Under the pieces are notes generated by a model that was not told where the DNA came from, made no database searches, and saw nothing but the letters and a program-made list of their open reading frames with translations. Below are positions 1-10,029 of a DNA stretch of 64,000 bases, one piece after another. This DNA is from Prevotella falsenii DSM 22864 = JCM 15124 (GTDB taxonomy: Bacteria > Bacteroidota > Bacteroidia > Bacteroidales > Bacteroidaceae), in assembly GCF_000613945.1 (NCBI RefSeq), contig NZ_BAJY01000014.1:1-64000 (forward strand). Direction: 5' to 3'. The stretch's first letter is position 1. Each line of letters opens with the position of its first letter. The translations under genes and the position numbers were made by a program.

Positions 1-1266
1 GCCAACCAACTTGGTGCAATAAAAGACTCTTATATAAAGATAAAGCCCTTAATGGTTTTATCTGGTGAATCAGGATTGGGCAAAAGCTATGCTGCTTTTT
101 TGGTCCATTACATTTATTATTTGCTTTCAGAAACAAATGACCGGCTAAAAGATTTCTTTGTATCTTATAAGAAATATGACTTTGAATCTATTTTCGCCAA
201 CGCAACATCTGGCGATACGATTCTTACAATTCCAAAGAAAGAAGTTCTTGATTGAATTAACAAAGATGCAATAGCCTATATAGGGTATCTCATTGGAAAT
301 GATGATTTTCAAGGTGATATTGAAATTTCATTTCCATGCTGTTATAAAGACTTTGAATTTACTTATATAGAAGAATTAGGAGGTATACAAGGAAAAGAGG
401 ATATGATTTATAGACTCAGTTCAAGTAATATTACCTATACAATGCTTTCAAAAAGGTTTGAGAAAACAGAAACTCCTTTTACAGCACTACTTAAAGCTGA
501 ATTAAAACATCTACTATTTGAAAATTTCCGTGATATGTCTTCAACCTATTTATTACCTCCTTCAAGAGGCGCATTAATGGAAATAAATGAACGCCCGGCA
601 TTCCTTTCTGGTATGTACAATGAGTTCTTTGATTTTAAAAAAGTACTAAATGAAGCTAATCCACGACCAGAAGAGCCAAATAATGATATTATAGAATGTA
701 GCTCAATAGTAAACGAAGGAAAATTAAAACGTGAAGAAGGCAGAATTATATACTCTACTCATGGAGCGGATATGCCTTTAACCGCAGCAGCATCTTCTAT
801 CAAAGAGCTTGCTCCTTTAACACTATTCTTAAACAAATACTCCACTAAGGGAGTCTCTTTTTTATTTGAAGAACCTGAAGCACATCTGCACCCTAATAGA
901 CAAATAAAAGTTGCAGATATGATTTCTTGTATCGTCAATGAAGGGGGACACATGCAAATAACAACTCACAGTGATTTCCTCATCAAACGTTTAAACAACC
1001 TTATCAATCTTTTCCTATTAAAGGATAAGATGGAAGAAAGTTCCTTTAAGGAGTTGTTGTCTAAATGGAATATAAAAGAAACATATCTATTGAATCCTGA
1101 AAATGTTGGCGCATACTTGCTAAAACGGAATGAAGACGGAACATCTCAAATTGTAGAACAAGACATTATGGCTGATGACGAAATACCATTTGAATCATTT
1201 TATAATGCTATCAAGAATGATTTAGCATTAACTAACGATATTGTTGAAAATAAAGAGGAAGAATAA
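1..1266 (+). pseudogene. AAA/ABC-type ATPase interrupted by an in-frame TGA; 5' end outside window
   Basis: One reading frame runs from base 1 to the TAA at 1264-1266, broken only by TGA at 253-255. The frame continues without shift and the downstream part stays protein-like, so a single TGG-to-TGA change is the simplest explanation. Walker A is GESGLGKS, encoded near 67-90. About 260 residues later comes a Walker B/signature region (FLFEEPEAHLHPNRQ) and then TTHSDF with the switch histidine. This layout fits AAA_15/AAA_21-type SMC-like ATPases, such as OLD-like and phage-defence ATPases. The gene ends 2 bp before the next one, so the two look like one operon. It is visibly more AT-rich than mfd next to it, which suggests transfer. 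As read, the product would be cut after Walker A. A restart at ATG 403 would lack Walker A. Confidence 0.72.
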
Positions 1267-1268
1267 TT

Positions 1269-1940
1269 ATGTTTTGGAACGATTTAAAGAAATTATTACC
1301 ACAATATGACTTTGAATACAAAAGTGGGAAGCATACAGTCAAGGAGAATTCTGTTGATTCTAAAGTCAAAGAGGTAATATGGGATAAATCAGATTTTCAA
1401 TGTATAGATCCTCAAATAGCTAAAGATTTATCAGGATTCTTTCAACGTTCCAAAGCTGCTGGTATTTTTAGATTAGACTGTGATGGGGCTTTTTTAGTTC
1501 AAAGTGAGGATAAAGCATATTTGTTTCTTATTGAACTTAAATCATCTTTTATACCCTGTCATATTTATAAAGCAAGCAACCAAATCATATCTACTTATAT
1601 TAAGTTGAATATGATTTTAGGGCTTTTACCTAATTATATAAAAGGCAATATCAAAGTAAAAGGTTTCATTTTCTCACGTCCTTGTGAAGAAAAATCTTTA
1701 CGAGATTTAGATAGAAGTAACTTATTGCCCCCAAATAATAAGTATATAACAGAAACAGAACTTACAAAACACTTTATAAAGAATAAAGGAAAGAATATAA
1801 CTATAAAACCAAACCAATGCCATAGGTTGAAAGATGTACCATTAGGAAGTAACGCTTTATTTGATGAATTGGAATTATACCATATTGATGTAGAAGAACC
1901 GAATACAAGTATTACAATGGACACAAGCGAGTTTTTATAA
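1269..1940 (+). CDS. Uncharacterised 223-aa partner of the ATPase; PD-(D/E)XK-like motif
   Basis: The gene starts 2 bp after the ATPase stop and has no signal peptide or membrane segment. I do not recognise the family. Near residues 75-97 an acidic strand (RLDCDGAFL) is followed after about 15 residues by LIELKSS. A Q-x5-Y stretch (NQIISTYIKL) follows at about 105-114. The order D...E-x-K...Q...Y resembles the core of PD-(D/E)XK nucleases of the RecB type. This is motif reading only: no search supports it and the fold could be something else. Base composition is AT-rich like the ATPase. Pairing an SMC-like ATPase with a small nuclease-like protein is common in antiphage modules, so a defence role is inferred. 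It converges on mfd, which ends at 1995. Confidence 0.6.
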   Translation: MFWNDLKKLLPQYDFEYKSGKHTVKENSVDSKVKEVIWDKSDFQCIDPQIAKDLSGFFQRSKAAGIFRLDCDGAFLVQSEDKAYLFLIELKSSFIPCHIYKASNQIISTYIKLNMILGLLPNYIKGNIKVKGFIFSRPCEEKSLRDLDRSNLLPPNNKYITETELTKHFIKNKGKNITIKPNQCHRLKDVPLGSNALFDELELYHIDVEEPNTSITMDTSEFL

Positions 1941-1994
1941 AAAGCCTAATTCACAAAATCATTGCTATTAATAAAACTTTCTTTATACTTTTAT

Positions 1995-4900
1995 TTACCC
2001 TTTGTCTATCTCTCTCAGCACAAACACGGCGTCGCCAACCGACTTTACGCCGGTAACGACCATTGAACGTTTGCCGTTTCTCTCCTTGATGTTGCAACGG
2101 CGAGGATTGTTGCCGATGTAGTCGATGCACTTTCCGAACGCCCGGCTCTTGTAATAGGCACTGTCGGGATTTGATATAAACTGCATCTGGAGGGTGCTTT
2201 GCTTCAATATCAGCTTCTCGCAACCGAGGCGTTTGCCCAGTCGGCGGAGCGCAACAACCTGCATTAACTCGATTCCCTGACGTGGAACAGGACCGAAACG
2301 GTCTTCCAATCGCTTGCGGTAAGCATCAAGGTCGGCATCGTTTTCGATGTTGTCAAGCTCACGATAGAGCAACATTCGTTCCGAACTTCCGGGCACATAC
2401 GTGTCGGGGAAATACATTTCGAGGTCGCTTTCTACGGCACAATCGTCAATGAAGTCGTCGCCCGTAAGTTCTTTTCCTGCTGCCATTTCTTCTGTATAAA
2501 GGTCTTGAAACTCGTCGTTCTTGAGTTCGGTAACTGCTTGGTTCAATATTTTCTGATAGGTTTCATAGCCTAAATCTTCCATAAAGCCGCTTTGTTCAGC
2601 CCCGAGAAGATTGCCTGCCCCACGAATATCGAGGTCTTGCATCGCCAAACTGAAGCCACTTCCGAGGTCGGAAAATGTTTCCAAAGCCTCCAGACGGCGG
2701 CGTGCATCGGGGTTCAATGCTGCCAATGGCGGTGCAAGCAAGTAGCAGAAGGCTTTCTTGTTGGAACGTCCCACACGTCCACGCATTTGGTGTAGGTCGG
2801 AAAGTCCGAACTTATGCGCATCGTTTATTATAATGGTGTTGGCATTGGAAATATCTATACCGTTTTCAACGATGGTTGTTGAAAGCAACACGTCGTAGTC
2901 GTGGTTCATAAAACCGATGATAACTTCTTCCAACTCTTCGGGTTTCATTTGTCCGTGCCCTATCGCTACACGGCAATCGGGCACGTTTCTCTTGATAAGA
3001 TTAGCCAATTCGGGCAAGTTTGCTATACGGTCGTTCACGAAAAATACCTGTCCGTTGCGGCTCATCTCGAAGTTTATCGCATCGGCGATTACTTCCGACG
3101 AGAAAGAAGCTATTTCCGTCTGAATAGGATAACGGTTGGGTGGCGGCGTTCGCATAATGCTCATATCCCTTGCGCCCATCAATGAGAATTGCAAAGTGCG
3201 AGGAATGGGCGTTGCCGACATAGTAAGCGTGTCGATATTGTTTTTCAGTTGGCGCAGTTTCTCCTTTGTCGATACGCCGAACTTCTGTTCTTCGTCGATA
3301 ATCAGCAAGCCAATATCTTTCCATTTTACGTTCTTTCCTATCAATTTATGCGTTCCCACAAGAATATCAATCTTTCCTTCAGCCAAGTCGGCTAATACTT
3401 GCTTGGTTTGTTTGGCGGTTCTTGCACGCGAAAGATAGTCCACCGTAACGGGCATATCCTTCAATCGCTTCCTGAAAGTTTGATAATGTTGGAACGCAAG
3501 CACCGTGGTTGGCACGAGCACTGCCACTTGTTTGCCGTCGGTAGCTGCCTTGAAAGCTGCCCGCACAGCCACTTCGGTCTTGCCAAAGCCAACGTCGCCG
3601 CACACCAACCTGTCCATTGGGCGAGTGCTTTCCATATCGTGTTTCAGGTCTTGCGTAGCTTTCAGCTGGTCGGGCGTATCTTCGTAAAGGAACGAAGCCT
3701 CCAACTCGTGCTGCAAAAACGAGTCGGGCGAGAAGGAAAAGCCCTTTTCGTGGCGTCGTTTGGCATAGAGTTTTATCAAATCGCGAGCAATATCCTTGAT
3801 GCGTTTCTTCGCTCTTTCCTTGAGTCTGTCCCATGCTCCCGAGCCCAGAACAGACAGCCGGGGAGGTGCATCGCCACTATCGGCACGGCGATACTTGCTG
3901 ATTTTGTAGAGCGAATGAATGGAAACGTCCACTATATCGTTGTGCTGATACACCAAACGTATCATTTCCTGATAGGATTCGCCTGCCGGAACTCGCACCA
4001 AACCTGCAAACTTACCGATGCCGAAGTCTACATGAACAAGGAAATCGCCGGGTTCCATTTCCTGCAACTCTTTCATTGTAAGAGCCATTTTGCCCTGTCG
4101 AGCCTTGTCGGACTTTAAGCTGTATTTGTGGAAACGGTCGAAAATCTGGTGGTCGGTAAAGAAACAAACTTTCAAATCGTTGTCGATGAACCCCTCATGA
4201 ATGGTTCTGTTCACAGGCATAAAGGGTATATTGTCTGCCACAGAGGTGGCTTCTGCCTTGCTGTCGGCACCCATACTGTCGAAAATATCGCGCAACCGAG
4301 TTGTTTGTTTTTCGCTGTCGGCAAGTATATAGAGTTTGTATCCTTGCAGCAGATAGTCTTTCAACGACTGTGTAAGCAACTCAAAGTTCTTGTGAAAGAG
4401 TGGTTGCGGCGAAATATTAAAACGTATAATCGCCTTGCTTGCTTCATCGTTTGCACGGTTTGCGCCAAACTCTATGCGCTTAAAGTTCAAGGCATCATCG
4501 GTAAACCGGCGCGCCGTGATGAGTTGAAGATTGGCTTGCAACTGCTTTCTCAACTCGTTTTGCTCTGTTTCCGTTTTACCTTCGAGCTGCTCCGTCAGTG
4601 CTTGTACGGTAAAACCATCGTTGTAAATGCGTTCGATGGTATCGCGAATGTACAGCAAATCTTTCATTACAAGGACAGAATTTTTCGGAAGAAACTGCAA
4701 AAAAGGTATTTTCTCTTCGCTCAATGCAGCCAATTCCGGCACAATTTCCACCTTTTCTTTCTTGTCTTTCGACAGCTGAGTTTCCACCTCGAAAGTGCGG
4801 ATTGTGTCTACATCGTTGCCGAAAAAGTCGATACGGTAAGGCAGTTCGCTCGAAAAGGAATAGACATCGAGAATGCTGCCACGCACGGCAAACTGCCCCG

Positions 4901-5464
4901 CTCGTACACGTAGTCTACTTGCCGAAAGCCATACGAGCGCAAAGTCTTCTCTGTTTCGGTTAAATTCACCGTCTGCCCGATGCTCACAGACAAGGTATGT
5001 TCGTCCAACTTATGCTTGGCTACCACCAATTCTGCCAATGCCGAAGGCTCGGTAACGATGCAAAGAGGCAACGAAGCCGTAGCTTTCGCCTCGCCGACGA
5101 CCGACAAACGCGACAGTACCTCCGTGCGCAGTATCTCGTTTCCTGCATCGCGCTGCCCATATTTCACCGCTCTGCGATACGAAGAAGGGAAGAATAGCAC
5201 TTCGGCAGCCTGCTCTTGCCCATCTTCAGGCATGGCAAGAGTTTTCAAATCGTTGTAGAAATAGCCTGCCTCATCGTTGTCGTTCAGTACGAAAAGTATC
5301 GTTTTTTGCCATCGTTTTACTATCGAAGCAAAGAACATAGGTGTGGCAGAAGCCAATAATCCTTGAAGAAAAACCGTGCGAACCGACTTTTCTTCCATTG
5401 TTTTCATCAGAGCGTCGCCCTGCGGCAAAACGCCATATAGTTTCTGTATGTCTTGTATATTCAT
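1995..5464 (-). CDS. mfd: Transcription-repair coupling factor Mfd (one-base frame break in the sequence)
   Basis: Mfd displaces RNA polymerase stalled at DNA lesions and recruits UvrA. The N-terminal 190 or so residues (UvrB-like part) read from ATG 5462-5464. The remainder reads in another frame from about 4890. It contains the RNA-polymerase-interacting region (PGDFLVHVDFGIGKF), Walker A (GDVGFGKTEV), the DEEQ box (LLIIDEEQKFG), helicase motif SATPIPRT, the region MRGRVGRS and the C-terminal TRCF domain. The break lies at the C-run 4896-4899. One extra C joins YVYERG to QFAVRGSILDV and gives 1156 aa, the normal Mfd length. I treat the gene as intact with a sequence error. It is monocistronic, and a TACCTTTG element lies about 48 bp upstream of the ATG. 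Confidence 0.95.
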
Positions 5465-5511
5465 CGCAATTGTTGCGTTCCGGCAAGCTGTCGGATTTCT
5501 TTTTTGAAGTA

Positions 5512-5519
5512 CAAAGGTA
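5512..5519 (-). promoter_or_regulatory. Bacteroidota -7 element upstream of mfd
   Basis: On the minus strand this reads TACCTTTG, matching TAnnTTTG. Initiation a few bases downstream would give a leader of about 45 nt before the mfd ATG. I see no clear -33 TTTG at the right distance. Confidence 0.55.
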
Positions 5520-5620
5520 CAACTTTTACCTTATATATAGTCTGCTTTGAAGCGAAGAATTCAGCCCCTACTCCACCATTCGTTTATGCTTGTTTTTTAG
5601 AACGTCAGAGGTAAACAAAT

Positions 5621-5708
5621 AAAAAGTACCTACGTTTTAGTAAAAAAGTACGGACGTTTTCCTGAAAAAGTACCTACGTTTTTCTCAAAAAGTACTATCG
5701 TTTTTATT
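5621..5708. repeat. Tandem array of four 22-bp units
   Basis: Four units of the form AAAAAGTACnnnCGTTTT plus about 4 linker bases. GTA occurs at 5626, 5648, 5670 and 5692, an exact 22-bp period. Each unit pairs an A-run with a T-run about 11 bp away, with GTAC and ACG palindromic halves between. The array lies in the gap between mfd and the TPM gene. The flanks (5520-5620 and 5709-5900) show nothing else I can name. Confidence 0.85.
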
Positions 5709-5900
5709 TAATCGCCATAATAGCGGTGTAAAAAAGGTTGTTCAAAGGTTGCAGAAGTACTATTGTTCAGCAAGTTTACAACTGAAAAACAAGCTGTTAC
5801 AAACACACTCGCCAAGCAATACATGGCAGAAGAAAGCTGCTTCGAGCGAATAGGAAAATATATTGTCCTGTCAAAGCATCTGATTTCTATCTTTTTTTGC

Positions 5901-5908
5901 TATCTTTG
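5901..5908 (+). promoter_or_regulatory. -7 element directly before the TPM gene
   Basis: TATCTTTG matches TAnnTTTG. The ATG at 5914 is only 5 bases after it, so the transcript would have almost no leader if this element is used and that start is right. Confidence 0.5.
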
Positions 5909-5913
5909 CACAC

Positions 5914-6691
5914 ATGAACAAGGCGATATTTACATTATGCGCATTCCTTTTTCTATCTTTACGCTGCCGACAACAGCGAAAGATTGGAATGCCGACAATA
6001 TACCAATGGTGCATCTTCAAGACGCAAGGCGATATGTTTGCGACCCCGAAAACATTATGTCGGCAGCCATGCGCGACTCCACCGACGCTATATCGGCAGG
6101 TTGGAAAAGGAAGCCGGCGTGCAAGCGGTGTTCGTTATCGTGCCGCACGTAGAGAACGGCGACCCTTTTCGTGTGGCGCAAGACATCGGAAACAAGTATG
6201 GCGTGGGCAACAAAAAGACCGACCGGGGACTGGTTGTCGTGGTTGCAGTAGACGACAGGAAATACTTTATTGCACCCGGTGATGGCTTGGAAGGCGACCT
6301 GACCGATGTTGAATGCGATGATATTGCACGCAGCTGCATTGTAAGAAATATGCGGAAAGGCGATGCCGATATGGCGATGCTGTCCACGGCGAAGGCTGTT
6401 TACAACAAATTCAAGACGGGAGAAACAGGCATTGAAAGCTCCGAAGACGGTATGAAAGACGCTATCGCAGCTGTCATCATTCTGTCTGTTGTCTTCTTTT
6501 TGATAATTTGGTCGATAAGAAATCGTGGAAACAACGGTCGTGGCGGTGGCAGACGAGGCGGCAGTACCACCAACTTTATATTCTGGGGTAACCCCGGACA
6601 CATCAACGACAGCCACTTCGGCGGCGGCTTCGGTGGCGGAAGTTTTGGCGGAGGCAGCTTCGGCGGCGGTGGTTCCGGCGGTGGTTGGTAG
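5914..6691 (+). CDS. TPM-domain membrane protein (YgcG-like) with two one-base frame breaks
   Basis: The TPM domain is seen in reading-frame pieces: a signal-peptide-like start (MNKAIFTLCAFLFLS), then KDWNADNIPMVHLQDARR, then LEKEAGVQAVFVIVPH and GNKYGVGNKKTDRGLVVVVA. Next come one membrane helix (AAVIILSVVFFLIIWSI) and a Gly-Phe-Ser-rich tail of GGG-FGGGSFGGG type, typical of YgcG/TPM proteins. The frames join if one base is added near 5960-5966 (T-run) and one near 6099-6101 (GG). This gives 259 aa, a usual length. The N-terminal join is the less certain one. The domain faces the periplasm by analogy. lemA follows 41 bp downstream, and TPM plus LemA pairs are common and may act together on membrane proteins. 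Confidence 0.82.
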
Positions 6692-6732
6692 AACATTTAA
6701 GCAAGAAAAATAATATTTTAAAACAAAAAAAG

Positions 6733-7317
6733 ATGAAGAATAAAACACTTTTAATCGTAATAGCAATTGTGGTTATCTTAGGCTTATGGGCTTATTCAGG
6801 CTACAATGGCATGGTAGACAAACAAGAAGCAGCAACTACTGCCTTAAGCAATGTAGAGGCGCAATATCAGCGCAGAGCCGATATGATGCCACAGTTGGTA
6901 AAGATTGTGAAAGCATACGCCAAGCACGAAAAGGAAACCTTCGATGCTGTAACCAAGGCACGCAATGCTGCAACACAAATTCACCTCGATGCTGACAACC
7001 TGACACCCGAGAAAATGAAACAGTTTGAAGCAGCGCAAAACCAAGTTGCGCAGGCTTTCTCACGTTTGATAGCTGTTGCCGAGGCATATCCGGAACTGAA
7101 AGCAAGCGAGAATTTCAAGGCTTTGCAAATTCAAGAAGAAGGAACGGAAAACCGCATTAACGAAGCGCGCAAGAAGTATAACGAAAGCGTACAAGCATAC
7201 AACCAAACCGTTCGCCACTTTCCCAACTCACTGTTGGCAGGTATGTTCGGTTTCGACAAGATGACTAAGTTTACTGCTACCGAAGGCGCAGAGAAAGCTC
7301 CGGACTTGGACATCTAA
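6733..7317 (+). CDS. lemA: LemA family protein
   Basis: This 194-aa protein starts MKNKTLLIVIAIVVILGLW, one N-terminal membrane helix, followed by SGYNGMVDKQEAATTALSNV and a long helical region rich in Gln, Ala and charged residues, the usual LemA form. I chose ATG 6733 over an upstream start at 6685 because the helix begins there and the upstream codons overlap the TPM stop region. LemA proteins are inner-membrane proteins with an exposed helical bundle. Their biochemical role is poorly known, but pairing with TPM-domain proteins is conserved. It is probably cotranscribed with the gene before it. Confidence 0.92.
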   Translation: MKNKTLLIVIAIVVILGLWAYSGYNGMVDKQEAATTALSNVEAQYQRRADMMPQLVKIVKAYAKHEKETFDAVTKARNAATQIHLDADNLTPEKMKQFEAAQNQVAQAFSRLIAVAEAYPELKASENFKALQIQEEGTENRINEARKKYNESVQAYNQTVRHFPNSLLAGMFGFDKMTKFTATEGAEKAPDLDI

Positions 7318-7357
7318 GTTTTAGGAGTTAAACCACTACCCTTGCTTGCCATCAAGT

Positions 7358-7401
7358 TCGATGTATGGACACATCGAACTTGATGTATGGACACATTGAA
7401 C
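7358..7401. repeat. Two tandem 22-bp palindromic units
   Basis: Two adjacent 22-bp copies of a unit with GATGTATGGACACAT at its centre, flanked by TC/GA in the first and TT/AA in the second. Each is an inverted repeat (TCGATGT-n4-ACATCGA), and the two arm differences compensate each other, so pairing is kept. It lies between lemA and htrA. Confidence 0.8.
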
Positions 7402-7579
7402 ATCTCTGAGACAAGCAGCATCGGTATTGGTTTAACTCCTTTTCTTTACGAAAAACCACTATACTGAACGAATGTAAATTTTACTACCAATCTAATAAAA
7501 CATAGTTAAGTTACCTTTTTTATTTGTTAAATACGAATAAAGAAAACTGACAAATTAGCACATTTACATTTTTTGGGTC

Positions 7580-7587
7580 TATATTTG
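7580..7587 (+). promoter_or_regulatory. Probable -7 element of htrA
   Basis: TATATTTG followed by C fits TAnnTTTG. It would give a leader of roughly 140 nt before the ATG at 7736. No convincing -33 box is seen. The rest of 7402-7735 shows nothing else recognisable. Confidence 0.5.
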
Positions 7588-7735
7588 CACTTGGTTTTGC
7601 AACGAGGTGGCAAACAAAGAACAACTGCCTCGAGATAACAAAGACCTTTAACACAGGTTTACCAGCTGACAAATTGTCATTTGGCATATTAGGATTGTAA
7701 AAACAACAATATTAATTTAATAAGATAAAGAGATT

Positions 7736-9190
7736 ATGAAAAAGATTGAAAAACTTTTCGTTGGTGCAGCTTGCGTGCTTGCACTGACATTCTCAGCAGG
7801 AGCTTTCATCAAGGTATATGCTGCCAAAGCACCGGTAAGCGCACCGGGACAACCGGTAGACCTTACCTATGCTGCCGAAAAGGCATTACCGGCAGTGGTA
7901 CACATTAAGAACGCACAGAACTCGAAAACAAAAACAATAGAAGTACCCGACGACCCATTTGGCGGATTTTTCGACTTCTTTGGCTTTGGCAATCCGGGCG
8001 GTGGCTCACGCCAACAGCAAATACAGACACCAAAACGAAGCGTTACGGGTAGTGGCGTCATCATATCTCCGGACGGCTATATCGTTACAAACAATCACGT
8101 TGTAGAAGGTGCCGACGAACTCACGGTTACTCTGAACGACAACCGCGAATATTCGGCTCGCGTGGTGGGAACCGACAAAAGCACCGACCTTGCTTTGATT
8201 AAGGTAAGTGCAAACAACCTTCCTACGCTCCCGATTGGCAATTCCGACAATCTGAAAGTGGGCGAATGGGTAATTGCAGTGGGCAACCCTTACAACTTGA
8301 ACAACACCGTTACGGCAGGTATTGTAAGTGCAAAGGCACGCGGATTGGGCGCAACACAAGGTGTAGAGAGCTTTATTCAGACCGATGCTGCCATCAATCA
8401 AGGTAATTCCGGTGGTGCGCTTGTAAATGTTCAGGGCGAATTGGTGGGAATCAACGCCATGCTTTACTCGCAGACAGGTTCTTACAGCGGTTACGGTTTT
8501 GCCATTCCAACCGTCATTATGAACAAAGTTGTAGAGGACATTAAGAAGTATGGAAGTGTTCAGCGCGTAATGTTGGGCATTCAGGGCGGCGATGTTCTCA
8601 ACTACATCAATGCGCAAAAGGAAGAAGGAAAGACCGTAGACCTTGGCACAAACGAAGGTGTCTTTGTCGATAAGGTAAGCGAAGACGGAAACGGAGCAGA
8701 GATAGGATTGCGCAGCAAAGACGTTATCACGAAGTTCGACGGCAAGAAAGTAACCAAGATGTCGGAACTTCAGCAACTCCTGAACGTAAAACGCCCCGGC
8801 GACAAAGCTACTATAACTTTCCTACGCGACAAGAAAGAAATATCAAAAACCATAACGTTGAAGAATGCTCAAGGTACGACAAAGCCTATTGCACAAGCCG
8901 ACATCGACGTTCTTGGCGGACAATTCCGCCCTGTAACCGAAGCTATGCAAAAGCAGCTGAACATAAAGTATGGTCTTGAAGTAATAAAAGTAAATGGCGG
9001 TGCATTGCGCGAAGCAGGCATCAACCGTGGTTTCATTATTCAGAAGGTGAACGACCAGACTGTTAATTCTATCGATGCACTGCAGAAGATAGTTAAGTCT
9101 GCCTCTACCGGCAGCGAACCTGTGCTCTACATTCAGGGCATCTATCCTACCGGAAAGAAAGCTTACTTCGCAGTTCCGTTGTCAGAATAA
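7736..9190 (+). CDS. degQ: HtrA/DegQ-type periplasmic serine protease-chaperone
   Basis: 484 aa with a signal peptide (ACVLALTFSAGAFIKVYA). The trypsin-like triad is visible: His in IVTNNHVVEG, Asp in DKSTDLALIKV, and Ser in NQGNSGGALV. Two PDZ domains follow, at about residues 270-370 (GLRSKDVITKFDGK) and 390-480 (GINRGFIIQKVN). A Gly/Phe-rich Q-linker near residues 75-100 (FGGFFDFFGFGNPGGG) resembles the LA loop. HtrA degrades or refolds damaged envelope proteins and is usually induced by envelope stress. It is monocistronic, with a strong terminator after it. The degP/degQ distinction cannot be made from sequence alone. Confidence 0.95.
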   Translation: MKKIEKLFVGAACVLALTFSAGAFIKVYAAKAPVSAPGQPVDLTYAAEKALPAVVHIKNAQNSKTKTIEVPDDPFGGFFDFFGFGNPGGGSRQQQIQTPKRSVTGSGVIISPDGYIVTNNHVVEGADELTVTLNDNREYSARVVGTDKSTDLALIKVSANNLPTLPIGNSDNLKVGEWVIAVGNPYNLNNTVTAGIVSAKARGLGATQGVESFIQTDAAINQGNSGGALVNVQGELVGINAMLYSQTGSYSGYGFAIPTVIMNKVVEDIKKYGSVQRVMLGIQGGDVLNYINAQKEEGKTVDLGTNEGVFVDKVSEDGNGAEIGLRSKDVITKFDGKKVTKMSELQQLLNVKRPGDKATITFLRDKKEISKTITLKNAQGTTKPIAQADIDVLGGQFRPVTEAMQKQLNIKYGLEVIKVNGGALREAGINRGFIIQKVNDQTVNSIDALQKIVKSASTGSEPVLYIQGIYPTGKKAYFAVPLSE

Positions 9191-9321
9191 ACCATTTTTG
9201 CCTAAGTTTGGTCTAAGCCTACACAACAGACCGTTACACTGAAACGGCTCCGGTTAAACTAAAAGAATTGTTTCAAGCGGTCTGCCAACAGTTCAAACCA
9301 AACGCAGAAATACTGATATAG

Positions 9322-9364
9322 AAAAGCCTCGCCGTTCTTATACAAACAGCGAGGCTTTTTTATT
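9322..9364 (+). terminator. Intrinsic terminator of htrA
   Basis: A stem made by AAAAGCCTCGC (9322-9332) and GCGAGGCTTTT (9349-9359), ending in a T-run. Confidence 0.85.
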
Positions 9365-9652
9365 TCAACAGTGCAGAAGTGGTTCAGTCGATATTTTTTG
9401 AGGGATTTGATTTTCTTTTTCTTGCTTAAAGCAATTGCCAACAATATCTTCAATACCGCAAGAAGATAGGTTTTATAATGTACATTGACAGGTAAGGACG
9501 TGATTTATTATATTCCAAACACCGAAGAAACAACAGCGTCGATATGAGGAACGCAATGAATTGCACACCTACACACAACGAACAGCAAAGGCTAAAAATA
9601 ACCTTAATTCTGCAAAGATAATTCATTAAGAAAACGATTATTTCGCTTTGAC
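9365..9652. other. Gene-free stretch
   Basis: Short open frames here have no recognisable protein character, and no promoter with both boxes is clear. I see nothing definite before the repeat array at 9653. Confidence 0.5.
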
Positions 9653-9886
9653 GCTGCGAAAGTGGCTCTTTTGCAACGTAAAACCAATCCCCATTTACTA
9701 CCACTTGTGCTAATTTCAACTGCAAAAGCGGCTATTTTGCAATGCAAATCCAATACTTCCTCGTCTCCGACGTGCTTCCAATAGGCTGCAAAAGTGGCTA
9801 TTTTGCAACAGAAAACCAATAAGGCAAGAAAACGGAATTAACATTATTCGGTTGCGAAATCAGCTCTTTTGCAACATAAAAGCAAT
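9653..9886 (+). repeat. 66-bp periodic array: four 36-bp repeats with 30-bp spacers
   Basis: Related 36-bp blocks begin at 9653, 9719, 9785 and 9851, exactly 66 bp apart. Shared parts are GCTGCRAAAG at the start, CTNTTTTGCAA in the middle and CAAT at the end. The three 30-bp spacers are unrelated to each other. Blocks 1 and 3 differ at 4 positions, others at more. Each block holds one 22-bp unit of the dispersed family (CAAAAGYGGCTATTTTGC type) plus the start of the next, and 66 is three times 22. It looks CRISPR-like in geometry, but the repeats are too divergent and no cas gene is present. Confidence 0.8.
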
Positions 9887-10029
9887 ACTTTTTTTTATAG
9901 AAAATGCCTTTTAACCTTCCTACACTACAGCCCGTATTTCTCGTTTAATAGACAGAAATCAGACAACGAAAACGTAAAGATTTTTCAGAAGAATATCCTT
10001 CGATTAACTTACTCGTTATCAGCACATTA

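Noticed and set aside
253..255. Selenocysteine or programmed readthrough at the ATPase TGA
   Set aside because: No stem-loop resembling a SECIS is seen after the TGA, and ATPases of this type have no selenocysteine at this place; a TGG-to-TGA change or base error is simpler.
4896..4899. Programmed ribosomal frameshift or phase-variable tract in mfd and the other broken genes
   Set aside because: The runs are only 2-5 bases, have no slippery heptamer or stimulator, and hit unrelated housekeeping genes, so sequence error is more likely.
4128..4913. 261-aa plus-strand reading frame
   Set aside because: It is antisense to mfd, whose motifs are unmistakable, and has no domain or promoter of its own.
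8006..8776. 256-aa minus-strand reading frame
   Set aside because: It is the shadow of the htrA coding region.
9653..9886. Functional CRISPR array
   Set aside because: The geometry fits, but the 36-bp repeats differ at 4 or more positions between neighbours, no cas genes or leader are present, and the repeat body belongs to the dispersed 22-bp family.
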